Both the position numbers and the translations under genes were made by a program. A model generated the notes under the pieces. That model saw nothing but the letters and a program-made list of their open reading frames with translations. It made no database searches and had not been told where the DNA came from. Positions 1 to 9,447 of a stretch of DNA of 64,000 nucleotides are shown piece by piece. The stretch's first letter is position 1, and every line of letters starts with the position of its first letter. The DNA comes from Dyadobacter endophyticus (GTDB lineage: Bacteria; Bacteroidota; Bacteroidia; Cytophagales; Spirosomataceae): positions 372,001-436,000 of the forward strand of contig NZ_BMIA01000002.1 of assembly GCF_014641595.1 (NCBI RefSeq), read 5' to 3'.

Positions 1-1
1 C

Positions 2-1507
2 AACACGATTCTGGACGCAGGTAAAACTTACTACACCCGCGCAAGAGCTGAAAGGTCTAATTCTCCCAACCTGACAGATAATTTCGGGACATGGTCCGAT
101 ACTGAGGCTATTCAGGTGATGATCCCACAAACTTCCGTCACACAGGGATTAAACCAGAAACCGGGTGATCCGGCAAGCACAGTCAGTAGTCTCGGCTGTT
201 GGGTTACCTGGTATCCCTATCCCGGCACAAGCCATTACATTATTCAGATAGCGGGCGATGCAGCATTCGCTAACATTATGCGATCGCAAACCGTGGCGGG
301 CAACCTAAACACATTAGAGGTAGAACTACCCGCGGTTCCTGACCAAACAAACTTGTTCATACGCGTATTGCCTCAGAAAGGCGGTGTATTGGGTATCTGC
401 AACAATGTCTGGCGGGTAAAAACAAACAAAAACGCTACAACTCCGGCTATGAAAAGCCCTGCCGACAATTCTGTTTTCCCGTTCAAGGCATTCCTGGGAA
501 CCTTCGTCTGGAAGGGAGGAACTCTCAGCATGAACCTGGTTGATCACTTTGAAGTACACATCACGGAAAAATCCTCCAATCTCACCTCGATTTTCTCGAC
601 TCAGGGAAAAGTCTTTGATTTCCTGGTGAAGGACCCGCTGCTGTTCGATGACAAACAGGGCTTCAAAGTGCAGGTCCTGGGTGTAAACTCATTGGGTGCC
701 AAATCGGCCTTGTCACTGCCATTCAATTATACCGTATGCCCCGACCACCCGGGTGTTTCATTCCCCGGAGACCTGGGCAAAGTTGATCCCACCAAAGACT
801 TCAATATCGAATGGTATCCCAGCGCCTGGTTGGATGCAGGCAGCCAATATCTGGTAACGATTATGGACGGGGCAAATCCATTGCCCGGGTTTAACAACAA
901 GCCCACAACGAACAACTTCATGCTGGTCCCGGCAGGAACACTCGTCAATGGCAAAAGCTACACTGTTACGGTGAAGAATTCCGCGTCCTGCCCCGGTATC
1001 ACCCTGCCCAGCACCTTTTTCAATGCCGTCGGTGCAGGCGGTTCAAACCAACCCCAGCCTCCCAAACTGGTCAATTTCAACATCGAACTGAAAGGCTTCC
1101 GCAACGATCCCGACGGAACAAAGTTCCCGCCCGAATATGGCACCTCCAATTACGTCCTCGGCATTGAGCTTATCGACCCCGACGGCAAGCTGTTGCCACT
1201 GGTCGACCCGGCCGACCCTAATGGAAATCCGGTAACGCAACTGGATGTGGATTCCGAAAATTCAGGCGTCGTCATGGTGGGTAGCAACAAACCGGAAGGT
1301 AAATACAAGCTAAGACTTAAAATGCTCAATATTTTCGACCCGCTCCTCTATTACCCCTTTGATCAGCCACGGTTTTCTGTTTTGCTCAACGGGCAGACCG
1401 TCGTCAATAACCATGTCATCACAGCTGATTTTATTAACCCGGCCTCCCCTTTTAATGAATGGCAAAATGGATTTCAATTCGCTGATATTCTTCTGGATAT
1501 TAAATAA
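2..1507 (+). CDS. Secreted beta-rich repeat protein, 5' end outside window
   Basis: The open frame runs from the window edge (codon phase from base 2) with no stop before 1507, so the gene starts upstream and at least 501 residues are visible. An internal ATG at 116 is not a convincing start because coding-like sequence continues before it. The protein is rich in short beta-strand-like stretches with recurring phrases such as DQTNLFIRVLPQKGG and PFDQPRFSVLLNGQTV, and looks like tandem fibronectin- or Ig-like modules. I see no catalytic motif. A decayed paralogue follows directly downstream, and then a small type IX secretion cargo gene, so an extracellular or cell-surface role is likely. The exact family is not recognised. 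Confidence 0.75.
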   Translation, partial: NTILDAGKTYYTRARAERSNSPNLTDNFGTWSDTEAIQVMIPQTSVTQGLNQKPGDPASTVSSLGCWVTWYPYPGTSHYIIQIAGDAAFANIMRSQTVAGNLNTLEVELPAVPDQTNLFIRVLPQKGGVLGICNNVWRVKTNKNATTPAMKSPADNSVFPFKAFLGTFVWKGGTLSMNLVDHFEVHITEKSSNLTSIFSTQGKVFDFLVKDPLLFDDKQGFKVQVLGVNSLGAKSALSLPFNYTVCPDHPGVSFPGDLGKVDPTKDFNIEWYPSAWLDAGSQYLVTIMDGANPLPGFNNKPTTNNFMLVPAGTLVNGKSYTVTVKNSASCPGITLPSTFFNAVGAGGSNQPQPPKLVNFNIELKGFRNDPDGTKFPPEYGTSNYVLGIELIDPDGKLLPLVDPADPNGNPVTQLDVDSENSGVVMVGSNKPEGKYKLRLKMLNIFDPLLYYPFDQPRFSVLLNGQTVVNNHVITADFINPASPFNEWQNGFQFADILLDIK

Positions 1508-1526
1508 TTTCAAACACACTTTACTT

Positions 1527-2824
1527 ATGAAACAAAGGGTATTCGCTTTACTGTTTGGCTTGCTATCCTGCCACCTGGCGATTTCACAGAACGAATACAA
1601 TAAAAAGAATGTGGACCGGACCGCCATGAGCCGGGCAATCAAACCAACGCGCTGGTGACCCTGCCCGCACTTGCTGATCAGACAAACCTGTTCGTCAGGG
1701 TATTGCCTCAAAAAGGGGTTACCTATGCCGCATGCACCAACGTTTGGAGGATCAAGACGGACAAAAATGCAACATTGCTCACGATGACCGGGCCAGACCC
1801 CAAGCTACCTATACCTTATAAAACATATTTTGGCAAGATATTTAAATGGAACGCGGGAACGGTGAACCTGGCCCTGGTCGACCATTTTAAAGTCCGTGTC
1901 GAAGAAAAGGAATCCGGTCAGGTCGCCTTTTTCAACACGGTGGGAAAAACCCTCGAAAAGGAAATCGTTGACCAGCTTATATACGACGATCATCTTGGTA
2001 TAGAACTAAGCGTGCTGGCCGTAGGCCCACAGGGCGCAGAAACAGGATTATCATCCGTTTTTAGCTACACAATATGTCAGGATCAGCCGATTCCCAAGTT
2101 CCCGAACGATAATGACAAAATAGACCCTGCACTGCCCGTAACGATCACATGGGAACCGAGCCTCTGGCAGGAGCCAGGTGAGCAATATCTGGTAACCATA
2201 TTAAGTAATGGAATTCCTGTAAACGGTTTTAACAATACTCCCACCATGTCGACTTCGATGTTGCTGCCGGCAGGTACGCTTGGCAATGGGAAAAATTACA
2301 CGCTGATCATCAAAAATTCCGGAAGCTGCGTCGGGCTCGATCCCTGGACTGTGTTATTCTCAACCATCGCTGGTGCAAATAATAACCCACCAGCCACGCC
2401 TAAGAAAGATTTAAGTATTCAGCTCAGTGCTTTTAGAAATGAATTGGATCCCGCCGATCCATTCTCGTTTGAAAATGCCGACTACACATTGGGATTTGAA
2501 GTTTTGGATCCCGACGGCAACAAAGTCGAGGTGGTGGACGGGAATGGAATTACAGTGTCCGAGCTTCTGGTCGATTCCGAAAATGCTGTTCTGGGGATGT
2601 TTGCCAAAGATCAACCGGTCGGTAAATACACCCTGAAATTAAAAATGCAGGCCATTTCTGATCCTCCCGTCTATTACCCCTTTGATCAGCCACGGTTTTC
2701 AGTAATCCTGAACGGGCAGACCGTGATAAATGAACATATCATCACAATTAATCCCTTTGACCCCATTTACGACGAATGGAAGGTAAATTTTCAATTCACC
2801 GACATCACACTGGACCACAAGTAA
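1527..2824 (+). pseudogene. Frame-broken, N-terminally deleted paralogue of the upstream gene
   Basis: ATG at 1527 opens a clear signal peptide (MKQRVFALLFGLLSCHLAIS) that reaches a stop at 1658. The body that resembles the upstream protein lies in another frame, open from after a TAA at 1601 to 2824. There GNQTNALVTLPALADQ matches GNLNTLEVELPAVPDQ of the neighbour. The likely history is an internal deletion that removed most of the N-terminal region and joined the leader to the body out of frame. A GTG at 1655 could in principle start a 389-residue protein, but it would lack an export signal. A sequencing error cannot be excluded, though it would not explain the missing N-terminal region. 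Confidence 0.65.
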
Positions 2825-2850
2825 TTACATCACACTTAATCAATTAAATC

Positions 2851-3327
2851 ATGAAACGAAGTATCAAACTTTTGATTTTCGCACTGGCAGCTTCAACTGT
2901 TGGTATGGCAAATGCGCAGGAACTGCAACACTCACAACTTGATTTCGTCAGAAACGGCTCCTTGCTCACCGTCCGGAGCCCGTCTGGCAAAGACATTGGT
3001 ACTGTCGATCTCGAGAAACCGGCTGTAAAGGGGAAAGTAATCGCATTTACTTACTCGGCTAAAAAGAAGCAGAAGATTGAAAGTGTCGCAAGTTCAATTA
3101 ATATCTTCCCTAACCCTGCCTCCAAAGAGGTAAACCTGCAATTTAAAGGCTCGTGGAAATACCCGGTCGACGTTCAGATATTCGACAAAAGTGGCAACAC
3201 GTTGCAAGCCACCCAGCTGAAATCTGCCGAACAGCCATTAAATGTGGAGTCGCTCGCACAGGGGTTTTATATTCTGAAAGCACAATCAGGTAATGCCAGC
3301 GCGATGGAAAAGCTCGTTGTGCAATAA
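2851..3327 (+). CDS. Small secreted protein with type IX secretion C-terminal sorting domain
   Basis: 158 residues. An N-terminal signal peptide (about residues 1-22, ending ANA-Q) is followed by a short region without recognised domain and then a type A T9SS sorting domain from about residue 82. The domain markers are SINIFPNPASKEVNLQF, then DVQIFDKSGNTLQ, then LAQGFYILKAQSG and a final KLVVQ. Such tails direct Bacteroidota proteins through the PorSS outer-membrane translocon. The gene is 26 bp after the decayed paralogue and is followed by a strong hairpin, so it probably closes the transcription unit. The mature part is too short to suggest an enzyme. Confidence 0.85.
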   Translation: MKRSIKLLIFALAASTVGMANAQELQHSQLDFVRNGSLLTVRSPSGKDIGTVDLEKPAVKGKVIAFTYSAKKKQKIESVASSINIFPNPASKEVNLQFKGSWKYPVDVQIFDKSGNTLQATQLKSAEQPLNVESLAQGFYILKAQSGNASAMEKLVVQ

Positions 3328-3328
3328 C

Positions 3329-3370
3329 AAGGAAGGGAGCATGAAAAACACCCACGCTCCCTTCCTTTTG
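3329..3370 (+). terminator. Rho-independent terminator after the T9SS cargo gene
   Basis: A 12-bp perfect inverted repeat has arms AAGGAAGGGAGC at 3329-3340 and GCTCCCTTCCTT at 3356-3367. The loop is 15 nt, a short T tract follows, and the structure begins 2 bp after the stop codon. Confidence 0.75.
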
Positions 3371-3440
3371 GAATAGGTGTAGTGACTGATTTAAGGCAAA
3401 AATTTCCTATTTTTAGTCGTTATCAATTCGCCACGACACC

Positions 3441-3941
3441 ATGAGGTACACCGCTTCCATCGACAAACCCACCAAAATTATTACTATCGGATTGACGGCG
3501 TTATTCGTCGCCATCAGCGTTTTTGAGTTTTTGACCTTTTCGGCTGACGCGAAAATCGGGGCATTTGTTTCAACCGCGATTTTGATAGCCGTCTACGCTG
3601 CCGGTTACATCTACCGGCCGTTAGCCTACACGCTGACAGAAGACGGACTGACCGTACATCGCCCCATCAACGATGTCACTTATTCCCTTCAAGCACTTGA
3701 TTCCGTACGAATCGTCACGAAGGAACAACTCAAATTCACGATTCGTACATTCGGCGTTGGCGGCTTTTGGGGCTATTTTGGCAAGTTTTACAACTCGGTT
3801 TACGGCAAAATGACCTGGTATGTCACTCGCCGCGATCAGATGGTGCTTATTAAAACCGACAACAAGACAATCCTGCTCTCGCCAGACGATATCGACTCCT
3901 TTACCGGCGAGTTAAATTCCTTCGCACCCATCAAGAGTTGA
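3441..3941 (+). CDS. Bacterial PH-domain membrane protein
   Basis: 166 residues. Two hydrophobic segments near residues 13-36 and 41-58 form a membrane hairpin. A C-terminal domain has the pattern of bacterial PH-like proteins: YTLTEDGLTVHRPI, then a conserved GVGGFWGYFGKFYNS stretch and WYVTRRDQMVLIKT. The cytosolic domain is probably a small beta-barrel binding module; no ligand can be named. It stands alone, and its 3' end faces the esterase gene with an 18-bp gap. The function is not known. Confidence 0.7.
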   Translation: MRYTASIDKPTKIITIGLTALFVAISVFEFLTFSADAKIGAFVSTAILIAVYAAGYIYRPLAYTLTEDGLTVHRPINDVTYSLQALDSVRIVTKEQLKFTIRTFGVGGFWGYFGKFYNSVYGKMTWYVTRRDQMVLIKTDNKTILLSPDDIDSFTGELNSFAPIKS

Positions 3942-3959
3942 TCACTAAATCGCCGGATG

Positions 3960-5000
3960 CTATTTCGTTGCCAGATTTTTCGAAAAGAAAGGCAGCATCT
4001 TCGTCTCGATCCGCTCGCCTATCTTATTGATATGATCGCCCTGATATTCTTCATAAGTATGCTCGATCTTGTAATTATCGAGGACCTGGTGCAGGATCTT
4101 TATATTGGAAGCAATAGGCTGGTCGCGATCACCTGCGTCAAAACCAATGCCCTTCATTTGTTTTAAATTAGTAATGTACTGATCGATATTGGAAAGCGGC
4201 ATATTGGCATTCCACTTGATTTCAGAGGCGGGATTTAGCTTCCCATTTTCAACGATCGGATCGGTGTAGAAAGGTGGACGAGCGGGATTCGGCGACCACG
4301 CAGCGGCATAAGCCAGGGCAGCTTTGGTCATAAAATCCGCCTTCGCAATGTCGTCAGGCATTTTCACCGCCTCTATCTTGGCGAGTGCATCGGCAGACCG
4401 CGGATTGCCCGGTGCCAGGCAACATGGGCTCAGAAGATAAATGCTCGAAAATATTTCGGGATGCCTTTCGCCGATACGGATCGTGCCGTAGCCACCCATC
4501 GAATGGCCCGCCAGGCCGCGGCTTGCGGCTTTAGAAATGGTCCTGTAATGCTGGTCGATATACGCGACGAGTTCCCTGGACACAAAATCCTCCCAGTTCC
4601 CCGCGGTGATCGAATTGGAATAATAACTGCCGCCACTGCGCGTAAAAGCATTCGGCGTTACGATGATCATCTCCTGAGCCTGACCGGATTCGAATACTTT
4701 GTCAACAATCACAGGCAGGTTGATCCAGTGTTTCACAAACCCATACCATTGCGCGTCGGTATCCGTAAAGCCGTGCAGCAAATACACTACCGGGTAGCGG
4801 CGCTTCGACTCCTTTTTATAGCTGGGCGGCAAATACACCGACACATCCGGATCGGCAGGGTTACCTTCCAGATTGCCTTCCAACGATTTTCCATGGACTT
4901 TAAACCGCTCCACCGATCCTTTCAATGAAGATTGCGCAAATCCAACAACAGGCGCGAGCAGGATCACAAACAAAAGGGCGGCTAATCTTTCTCTTTTCAT
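3960..5000 (-). CDS. Secreted esterase, alpha/beta hydrolase (esterase D/feruloyl esterase-like)
   Basis: 346 residues with a signal peptide (residues 1-23). The fold is that of the PF00756 esterase family: YPVVYLLHGFTD (about 69-80) provides the oxyanion region, GLAGHSMGG carries the nucleophile Ser167, and YQGDH supplies the likely catalytic His323, with an Asp in the DAGDRD stretch near 288-293. Proteins of this family hydrolyse ester bonds of feruloylated sugars, acyl-sugars or S-formylglutathione, and the substrate here is not determined. The signal peptide argues for the periplasm or outside. No operon partner is evident. Confidence 0.82.
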   Translation of the reverse strand: MKRERLAALLFVILLAPVVGFAQSSLKGSVERFKVHGKSLEGNLEGNPADPDVSVYLPPSYKKESKRRYPVVYLLHGFTDTDAQWYGFVKHWINLPVIVDKVFESGQAQEMIIVTPNAFTRSGGSYYSNSITAGNWEDFVSRELVAYIDQHYRTISKAASRGLAGHSMGGYGTIRIGERHPEIFSSIYLLSPCCLAPGNPRSADALAKIEAVKMPDDIAKADFMTKAALAYAAAWSPNPARPPFYTDPIVENGKLNPASEIKWNANMPLSNIDQYITNLKQMKGIGFDAGDRDQPIASNIKILHQVLDNYKIEHTYEEYQGDHINKIGERIETKMLPFFSKNLATK

Positions 5001-5070
5001 TACAGGTCAGGTTTGAATGTGCCCCAAATTAAGAAAGATTAGCCACCCGTTAAAGCGCATTGGATACGGA

Positions 5071-5952
5071 TCAGTAACTAAACCGTTGTCCTTCCGGCAA
5101 AGTCGACACGTGCCTCATTTTCCCATGGCGGAAATCACTGTAAAGCTCCTTGATTTCCTCCTGATGGTCTGAAATGAAAGGGCCGTGCGAGACAATCTCG
5201 TCGTGCTGCGGCTCGCCCGCGTACAACACCACGCGTGCACCTTCCGCGCCCGCCGCGAGGGTCAGCTCGCTTGCCTCTCTCGCCGAACCCCTGCTCAACC
5301 AACCTATCTGATTGGCTGTCAACATCTTCCCTTCATCACCAACCATCACATCGCCCTCAATCACATATAAAAACGCATTGTACGATGCTGGCAACGATTC
5401 GGTAAGCTTTGCGCCTGGCTGCAACCGGATGTCGGCAACGATGAGCGGCACATGGTTTTTGACGGGCGAATGCAGGCCTGCAAACGCGCCGCTGTACAAA
5501 ACCGTTTTCACACCTTTCTTTTCAGATACCGGCGCATTTTCAAATGACAGGTCTTGCACCCTCGGTGCCGTCCAGCGATCCGCTTTCGGCAGGTTCAACC
5601 ACATTTGCAGCAGCCGCATTCTTGACCTCCCTTCAATCGTCTCCGTATGTACGATGCCGCTACCGGCGGTCATTATTTGAAAATCCCCCTGCTTCATCAT
5701 ATGCGTTTCGTCCCCGATTTCGCCTTCAAGCAACAGCGAAACGGTTTCAAAGCCGGCGTGCGGATGCGGCCCTCCTACCGGCTCGTCGTCCTTTTTATCC
5801 AAAAAATCGTCCATCAGCAGAATGAACGGGTCACTATGTTCGAATTCGTGGTAAATCACCGCCCGGGCCGTGTGGTCAGGACCCAGAAATCCTGGTTGTG
5901 CAGGCGGTGTTTTGATACTGACTATATTTCTGATAAGGCCTTGATTTTCCAT
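5071..5952 (-). CDS. Pirin family protein (cupin; quercetin 2,3-dioxygenase-like)
   Basis: Two cupin domains in the pirin arrangement. The N-terminal one has GGPHPHAGFETV and, 39 residues on, AGSGIVHTE, giving the four metal ligands expected in pirins (His, His, His, Glu). The C-terminal half keeps the usual LPASYNAFLYVIEGDV core. The start is taken at the ATG at 5952 (MENQGLIRN), where similarity to pirins should begin. In-frame ATGs at 5985 and 5997 are also possible. Pirins bind Fe or Ni, and some oxidise quercetin. The substrate and role are open. The gene is monocistronic. Confidence 0.85.
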   Translation of the reverse strand: MENQGLIRNIVSIKTPPAQPGFLGPDHTARAVIYHEFEHSDPFILLMDDFLDKKDDEPVGGPHPHAGFETVSLLLEGEIGDETHMMKQGDFQIMTAGSGIVHTETIEGRSRMRLLQMWLNLPKADRWTAPRVQDLSFENAPVSEKKGVKTVLYSGAFAGLHSPVKNHVPLIVADIRLQPGAKLTESLPASYNAFLYVIEGDVMVGDEGKMLTANQIGWLSRGSAREASELTLAAGAEGARVVLYAGEPQHDEIVSHGPFISDHQEEIKELYSDFRHGKMRHVSTLPEGQRFSY

Positions 5953-6250
5953 GATCTGTTTTTGCTTTCCATTTGACGAGACCATTTGCGGTCCCATTTA
6001 GTAAACAATAACAGTCCGTCTACCATCCATTTTATCCCGCTATACATTTGGTTAGTGGTACAGCAGAATGGCAAATTGTTACTCCGTCACAGACGAATAA
6101 ATTGGCAAAAACTTGTCCACAAACGCAAAAATCTGGCAAACGGCCAAATTCTTTCTGTCAACTTTTTGTTAAAATGAGTGACAGGGCTGTAAAATCCGGC
6201 TGCACAGCCCCAGGCCATGTATCCGATTAAGAATCCAATTACACTTCACA

Positions 6251-6745
6251 ATGCAATTTTATTCAGAACGTTTACGATACGAAAAATTCACTCCCGACCA
6301 TTTTGAAGACTATTTCCGGCTGGTATCGCAGCAGGATGTGATGGTGCACATCAGCGGCACCGGGCTCGACGTGGAAGGTGCCCGCAAAAGATTTGAAAGG
6401 TCCCTCCGCGCCGACGGGCAGCAGAGCGAGATGGGTTTTGTGGCGGTTTATGAAAAGGCCAGCGATTCATATGTAGGTTTGGGCAAAATCGTGCCTTTCG
6501 AGGATGGTTTTACCGAAATCGGCTATGCATTACTGCCCGACTTCTGGGGGAAAGGCTACGCCTCGGAAATCACCCGCAGGCTCGTCGCTTACGCTCGTGA
6601 ATGTGGCAGTGTCGAATCGCTCGTGGCGCTGGTTGCGCCCGAAAACCAGGCTTCCATCAACGTCCTCACCAAGCAACAATTCCGCTTTTTCAGAGAAGTA
6701 CCCGAGGGCGACGTGGTGCGCCATGATTACATCCTGGATTTGTAG
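6251..6745 (+). CDS. GNAT family N-acetyltransferase
   Basis: 164 residues, typical of RimJ/RimL-like GNAT enzymes. The N-terminal SERLRYEKFTPDHFEDYFRL is the usual opening of this group. The acetyl-CoA pyrophosphate loop is DFWGKGYASEITRRLV near residues 96-111, followed by VAPENQASINVLTKQQF, the conserved Asn/Ser helix. It is expected to transfer acetyl from acetyl-CoA to an amine, either a protein N-terminus or a small molecule. The acceptor cannot be read from sequence. It converges with the following gene. Confidence 0.85.
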   Translation: MQFYSERLRYEKFTPDHFEDYFRLVSQQDVMVHISGTGLDVEGARKRFERSLRADGQQSEMGFVAVYEKASDSYVGLGKIVPFEDGFTEIGYALLPDFWGKGYASEITRRLVAYARECGSVESLVALVAPENQASINVLTKQQFRFFREVPEGDVVRHDYILDL

Positions 6746-6764
6746 CGATACAAATAGCCGTGCG

Positions 6765-7451
6765 CTATTTTCTCGTTTTTTGCTTCTTGCTCGTATTAGT
6801 ATATACGTTCATACCGCCCGTTTGGTAAGTCCCGGCAGGTAGTTTGTTCAAAAAAGCAAGGAAAGAAGTCGCTAGTTCGAGCTTGGCTTCTACCTCTTTT
6901 ACGAAATTGTCGACCGCTTCGGCTTGCTTCAATCTGTACCGTTGCGACGATGGTTCCCAATAGCTTTTGAATGAATAAGTAGAAGGGCCACTGTGTTCGA
7001 TGAGGTAACTGACACCATCGGCACCAAGCGGCCATCCGGCAATATCCCGTTCGCTCGGGATCGACGCAACGGAGTACTTTTTAAATGCCTCATAAACAGC
7101 CAGTGCCTGGGATTGACTCATGGGTTTTGTCTTGAATAGCAACTCCTTACCCTCCGGCCCACCCGACGGCACAACCTGTTTTGTGAAAAAGTATTGCTGT
7201 CCCCCGAAAGTTTTGAGATCTGCGGAAATTACTTCCACTGACCAGCTTTCATTTGAAATCCGGAGCAAAAAACTGTCCCTGAAAACCAGCGGATCTCTCA
7301 TTTTCATACGGACAATCCGTTCGCGCTGGATCTTGTAATGGCCTGTCGTATCGCCGGATTTGTGAAGTGGAACCGACACTGATTTCACCTGCCCGTTGAC
7401 GTCGATGGCGAATAACAATGCAAGCAAACCCGATAGTAATCCAAGCTTCAT
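6765..7451 (-). CDS. Secreted hypothetical protein
   Basis: 228 residues from the ATG at 7451, chosen because it gives a clean signal peptide (MKLGLLSGLLALLFAIDVNG). An open frame runs further upstream but is not coding-like. The mature protein has alternating charged and aromatic beta-strand-like segments (SFLLRISNESWSVEVISADLKT) and two or three helices, with no motif I can assign. It is likely periplasmic. Convergent with the acetyltransferase gene. Family not recognised. Confidence 0.6.
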   Translation of the reverse strand: MKLGLLSGLLALLFAIDVNGQVKSVSVPLHKSGDTTGHYKIQRERIVRMKMRDPLVFRDSFLLRISNESWSVEVISADLKTFGGQQYFFTKQVVPSGGPEGKELLFKTKPMSQSQALAVYEAFKKYSVASIPSERDIAGWPLGADGVSYLIEHSGPSTYSFKSYWEPSSQRYRLKQAEAVDNFVKEVEAKLELATSFLAFLNKLPAGTYQTGGMNVYTNTSKKQKTRK

Positions 7452-7686
7452 ATATTCCGAATATTTTTCAACAAATTCGAAAACATCGGTTACAAAAGCA
7501 ATTCTTGCCTGCAATAAAAAACTTGACCACGACAACGCGGCAGATGCCGGTTGAAAAGTCATGTCAGACGGTCGAACGACCACGGAAAGGCCAATACCTC
7601 TCCTTTTCTATTTCGGTTGGCATAATTGTTTCTGCATACCTAATCAATTTCCAACCATCATACACATGCACAGAAATTGACATCAA

Positions 7687-8592
7687 ATGACTGTACAACA
7701 ACACATTACACACCAAACCATCGTAGTTGCCGGGGCGACGGGGCACTTGGGAACGTTAATCATAAAAGAACTCCTCTCACGGCATGCGCATGTGAAGGCG
7801 CTCGTGCGAAGGGACACACCTTTTTCGAAAACGGCGCCGCTGGAAAAAGCGGGGGCGGTCATTATTCCAGTCGATTATCAGAACACCGTCACCCTCACCG
7901 AGGCACTCCGGGACGCACAATGCGTGGTTTCGGCCTTGTCGGGTTTGCGCGATGTGATCGTGGGAGCCCAATCCGATCTGTTGATAGCCGCCCTGAATGC
8001 AGGCGTACCACGGTTTATCCCCTCTGATTATTGCATTGATTATTTCAAACTTCCCGATGGCTCCAACCGTAACCTCGACCTGCGCCGAGAGTTCGCTTTG
8101 ATGCTCGACAACACGCCAATCCACGCTACGTCCATTCTGAACGGCATGTTTACCGACCTGCTGAAAAACCAGGCCCCGCTGATCCTCCCCAACTTGAACC
8201 GCGTGATTTACTGGGGTAATGCCGACCAGCCCATGGATTTTACAACAATGGCCAACACAGCAGCATTCACCGCCGCTGCTGCGCTCGACTCGCAGGCGCC
8301 GCGCTTTTTGCGCATTGCGGGCGAAGTAGCGACGATTCGCAACTTGCAGCGAGCCGCCAGCCAGGCTTATGGGAAAGAGTTTCGTTTATGGAGGCTCGGC
8401 GGATTGGGGATGCTGGCGACGATGATTGGCATCATCCGCACCATAGCACCTGCCAGGGACGAAGTGTTTCCGCCCTGGCAGGGTATGCAGTACCTTCACA
8501 ACATGCTCAGCGGCTTGCCGAAGTTGGAACCATTGGATAACGCGCGCTATCCGGAAATTAAATGGACAAGGGTTCGGGAGGTGTTGGGGTAA
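7687..8592 (+). CDS. NmrA-like NAD(P)-binding oxidoreductase/sensor
   Basis: 301 residues with an atypical short-chain dehydrogenase fold. The dinucleotide loop VVAGATGHLGTLI lies at residues 13-25 (GxxGxxG), followed by VRRD, the basic residues that usually favour NADP. The sequence QCVVSALSGLRDVIVGAQSDLL and the RFIPSDYCIDY stretch match the NmrA/isoflavone-reductase-like group, which lacks the classical Tyr-x-x-x-Lys. Members are redox sensors or ether/quinone reductases. Its stop codon abuts the stop of the opposing hydrolase with no intervening base. Confidence 0.8.
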   Translation: MTVQQHITHQTIVVAGATGHLGTLIIKELLSRHAHVKALVRRDTPFSKTAPLEKAGAVIIPVDYQNTVTLTEALRDAQCVVSALSGLRDVIVGAQSDLLIAALNAGVPRFIPSDYCIDYFKLPDGSNRNLDLRREFALMLDNTPIHATSILNGMFTDLLKNQAPLILPNLNRVIYWGNADQPMDFTTMANTAAFTAAAALDSQAPRFLRIAGEVATIRNLQRAASQAYGKEFRLWRLGGLGMLATMIGIIRTIAPARDEVFPPWQGMQYLHNMLSGLPKLEPLDNARYPEIKWTRVREVLG

Positions 8593-9447
8593 TTAGTTTC
8601 CTTCCAGGAATTCCTTTACGAGCTTCGCCGTGATTTCCGGCTGCTTGCTACCGGCTTTCACAGTGCAGATTTCACCCAGTAATGCGCCGTGCACGCCGGG
8701 AAGGACCACCAGTTCCGCGTTCGGGATCAGCCTGGATATTTCGACAATATGCTCGGTTTTGATCACATCTTTGTCGCCCGTCATGATGAGCGCGGGGGCT
8801 TGTATGCGCGTGAGGTCGCTTTGAGGCCAGTCGGCGAAGGTGCGCCGGCGTTCACGATCTTTGTTGAACATCGTTTGCAGGCCCTTCGGATCAGGATTTA
8901 CTTTGAGATAATGCTCCTTCAACGGTGCAGGCATATTGTCGAGCGAAGCATTATCCATCATTTCAAAAAAGCCGTCGATCATCCCTGAGCGGGTGTAGTT
9001 GGAGGCTACGACGATAATCTTGTTGATCAGTTCCGGATGGCGCCCGGCCAGCTGCATTGTCGTGCAACCACCGTCGCTGAAACCGAGGACATTGGCTTTT
9101 TTTACTTTCAAATGCGTAAGCAATGCTGCCACGTCGTCCGCATCCTGCTGAAACGATTCGGGCGCGTCACGGTCGCTCGTGCGCCCGTGAGCCTGCAATT
9201 CGACGGCGATGATCTTGCTGAATGCCGCGAGTTGGGGCAGGATATTACCAAACGACGTCTCGATCGTCGAGCCACCGCCGTGAATGAGCACCAGCGGAAG
9301 ATCGCCGCTTCCGTAAATCTCATAATACATTTTCAGTCCATTCACGGGCGCATACCCGGTTGTTTTTAGCTGCTCCATTTTCGTTTGTTGTGCTTGAACG
9401 GATAAATTCAGCATTGCAAAGAGCAATGCGGCGACCAGCGCCCTCAC
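8593..9447 (-). CDS. Exported alpha/beta hydrolase, third gene of ArsR operon
   Basis: 284 residues from a GTG at 9447. This start is preferred because GTGA at 9444-9447 overlaps the stop of the upstream SRPBCC gene, and because it yields a signal peptide ending SVQAQ. Longer in-frame extensions would run through that gene. Alpha/beta hydrolase markers are LVLIHGGG (about 53-60), nucleophile Ser124 in GFSDGG, an acid in MTGDKD and His in PGVHGALL. The substrate is unknown. Co-transcription with the regulator and the SRPBCC gene points to a shared inducing condition. Confidence 0.8.
   Translation of the reverse strand: MRALVAALLFAMLNLSVQAQQTKMEQLKTTGYAPVNGLKMYYEIYGSGDLPLVLIHGGGSTIETSFGNILPQLAAFSKIIAVELQAHGRTSDRDAPESFQQDADDVAALLTHLKVKKANVLGFSDGGCTTMQLAGRHPELINKIIVVASNYTRSGMIDGFFEMMDNASLDNMPAPLKEHYLKVNPDPKGLQTMFNKDRERRRTFADWPQSDLTRIQAPALIMTGDKDVIKTEHIVEISRLIPNAELVVLPGVHGALLGEICTVKAGSKQPEITAKLVKEFLEGN

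Noticed and set aside
1310..1711. Minus-strand ORF over the gene 1/pseudogene junction
   Set aside because: It spans two different genes and has no recognisable motif.
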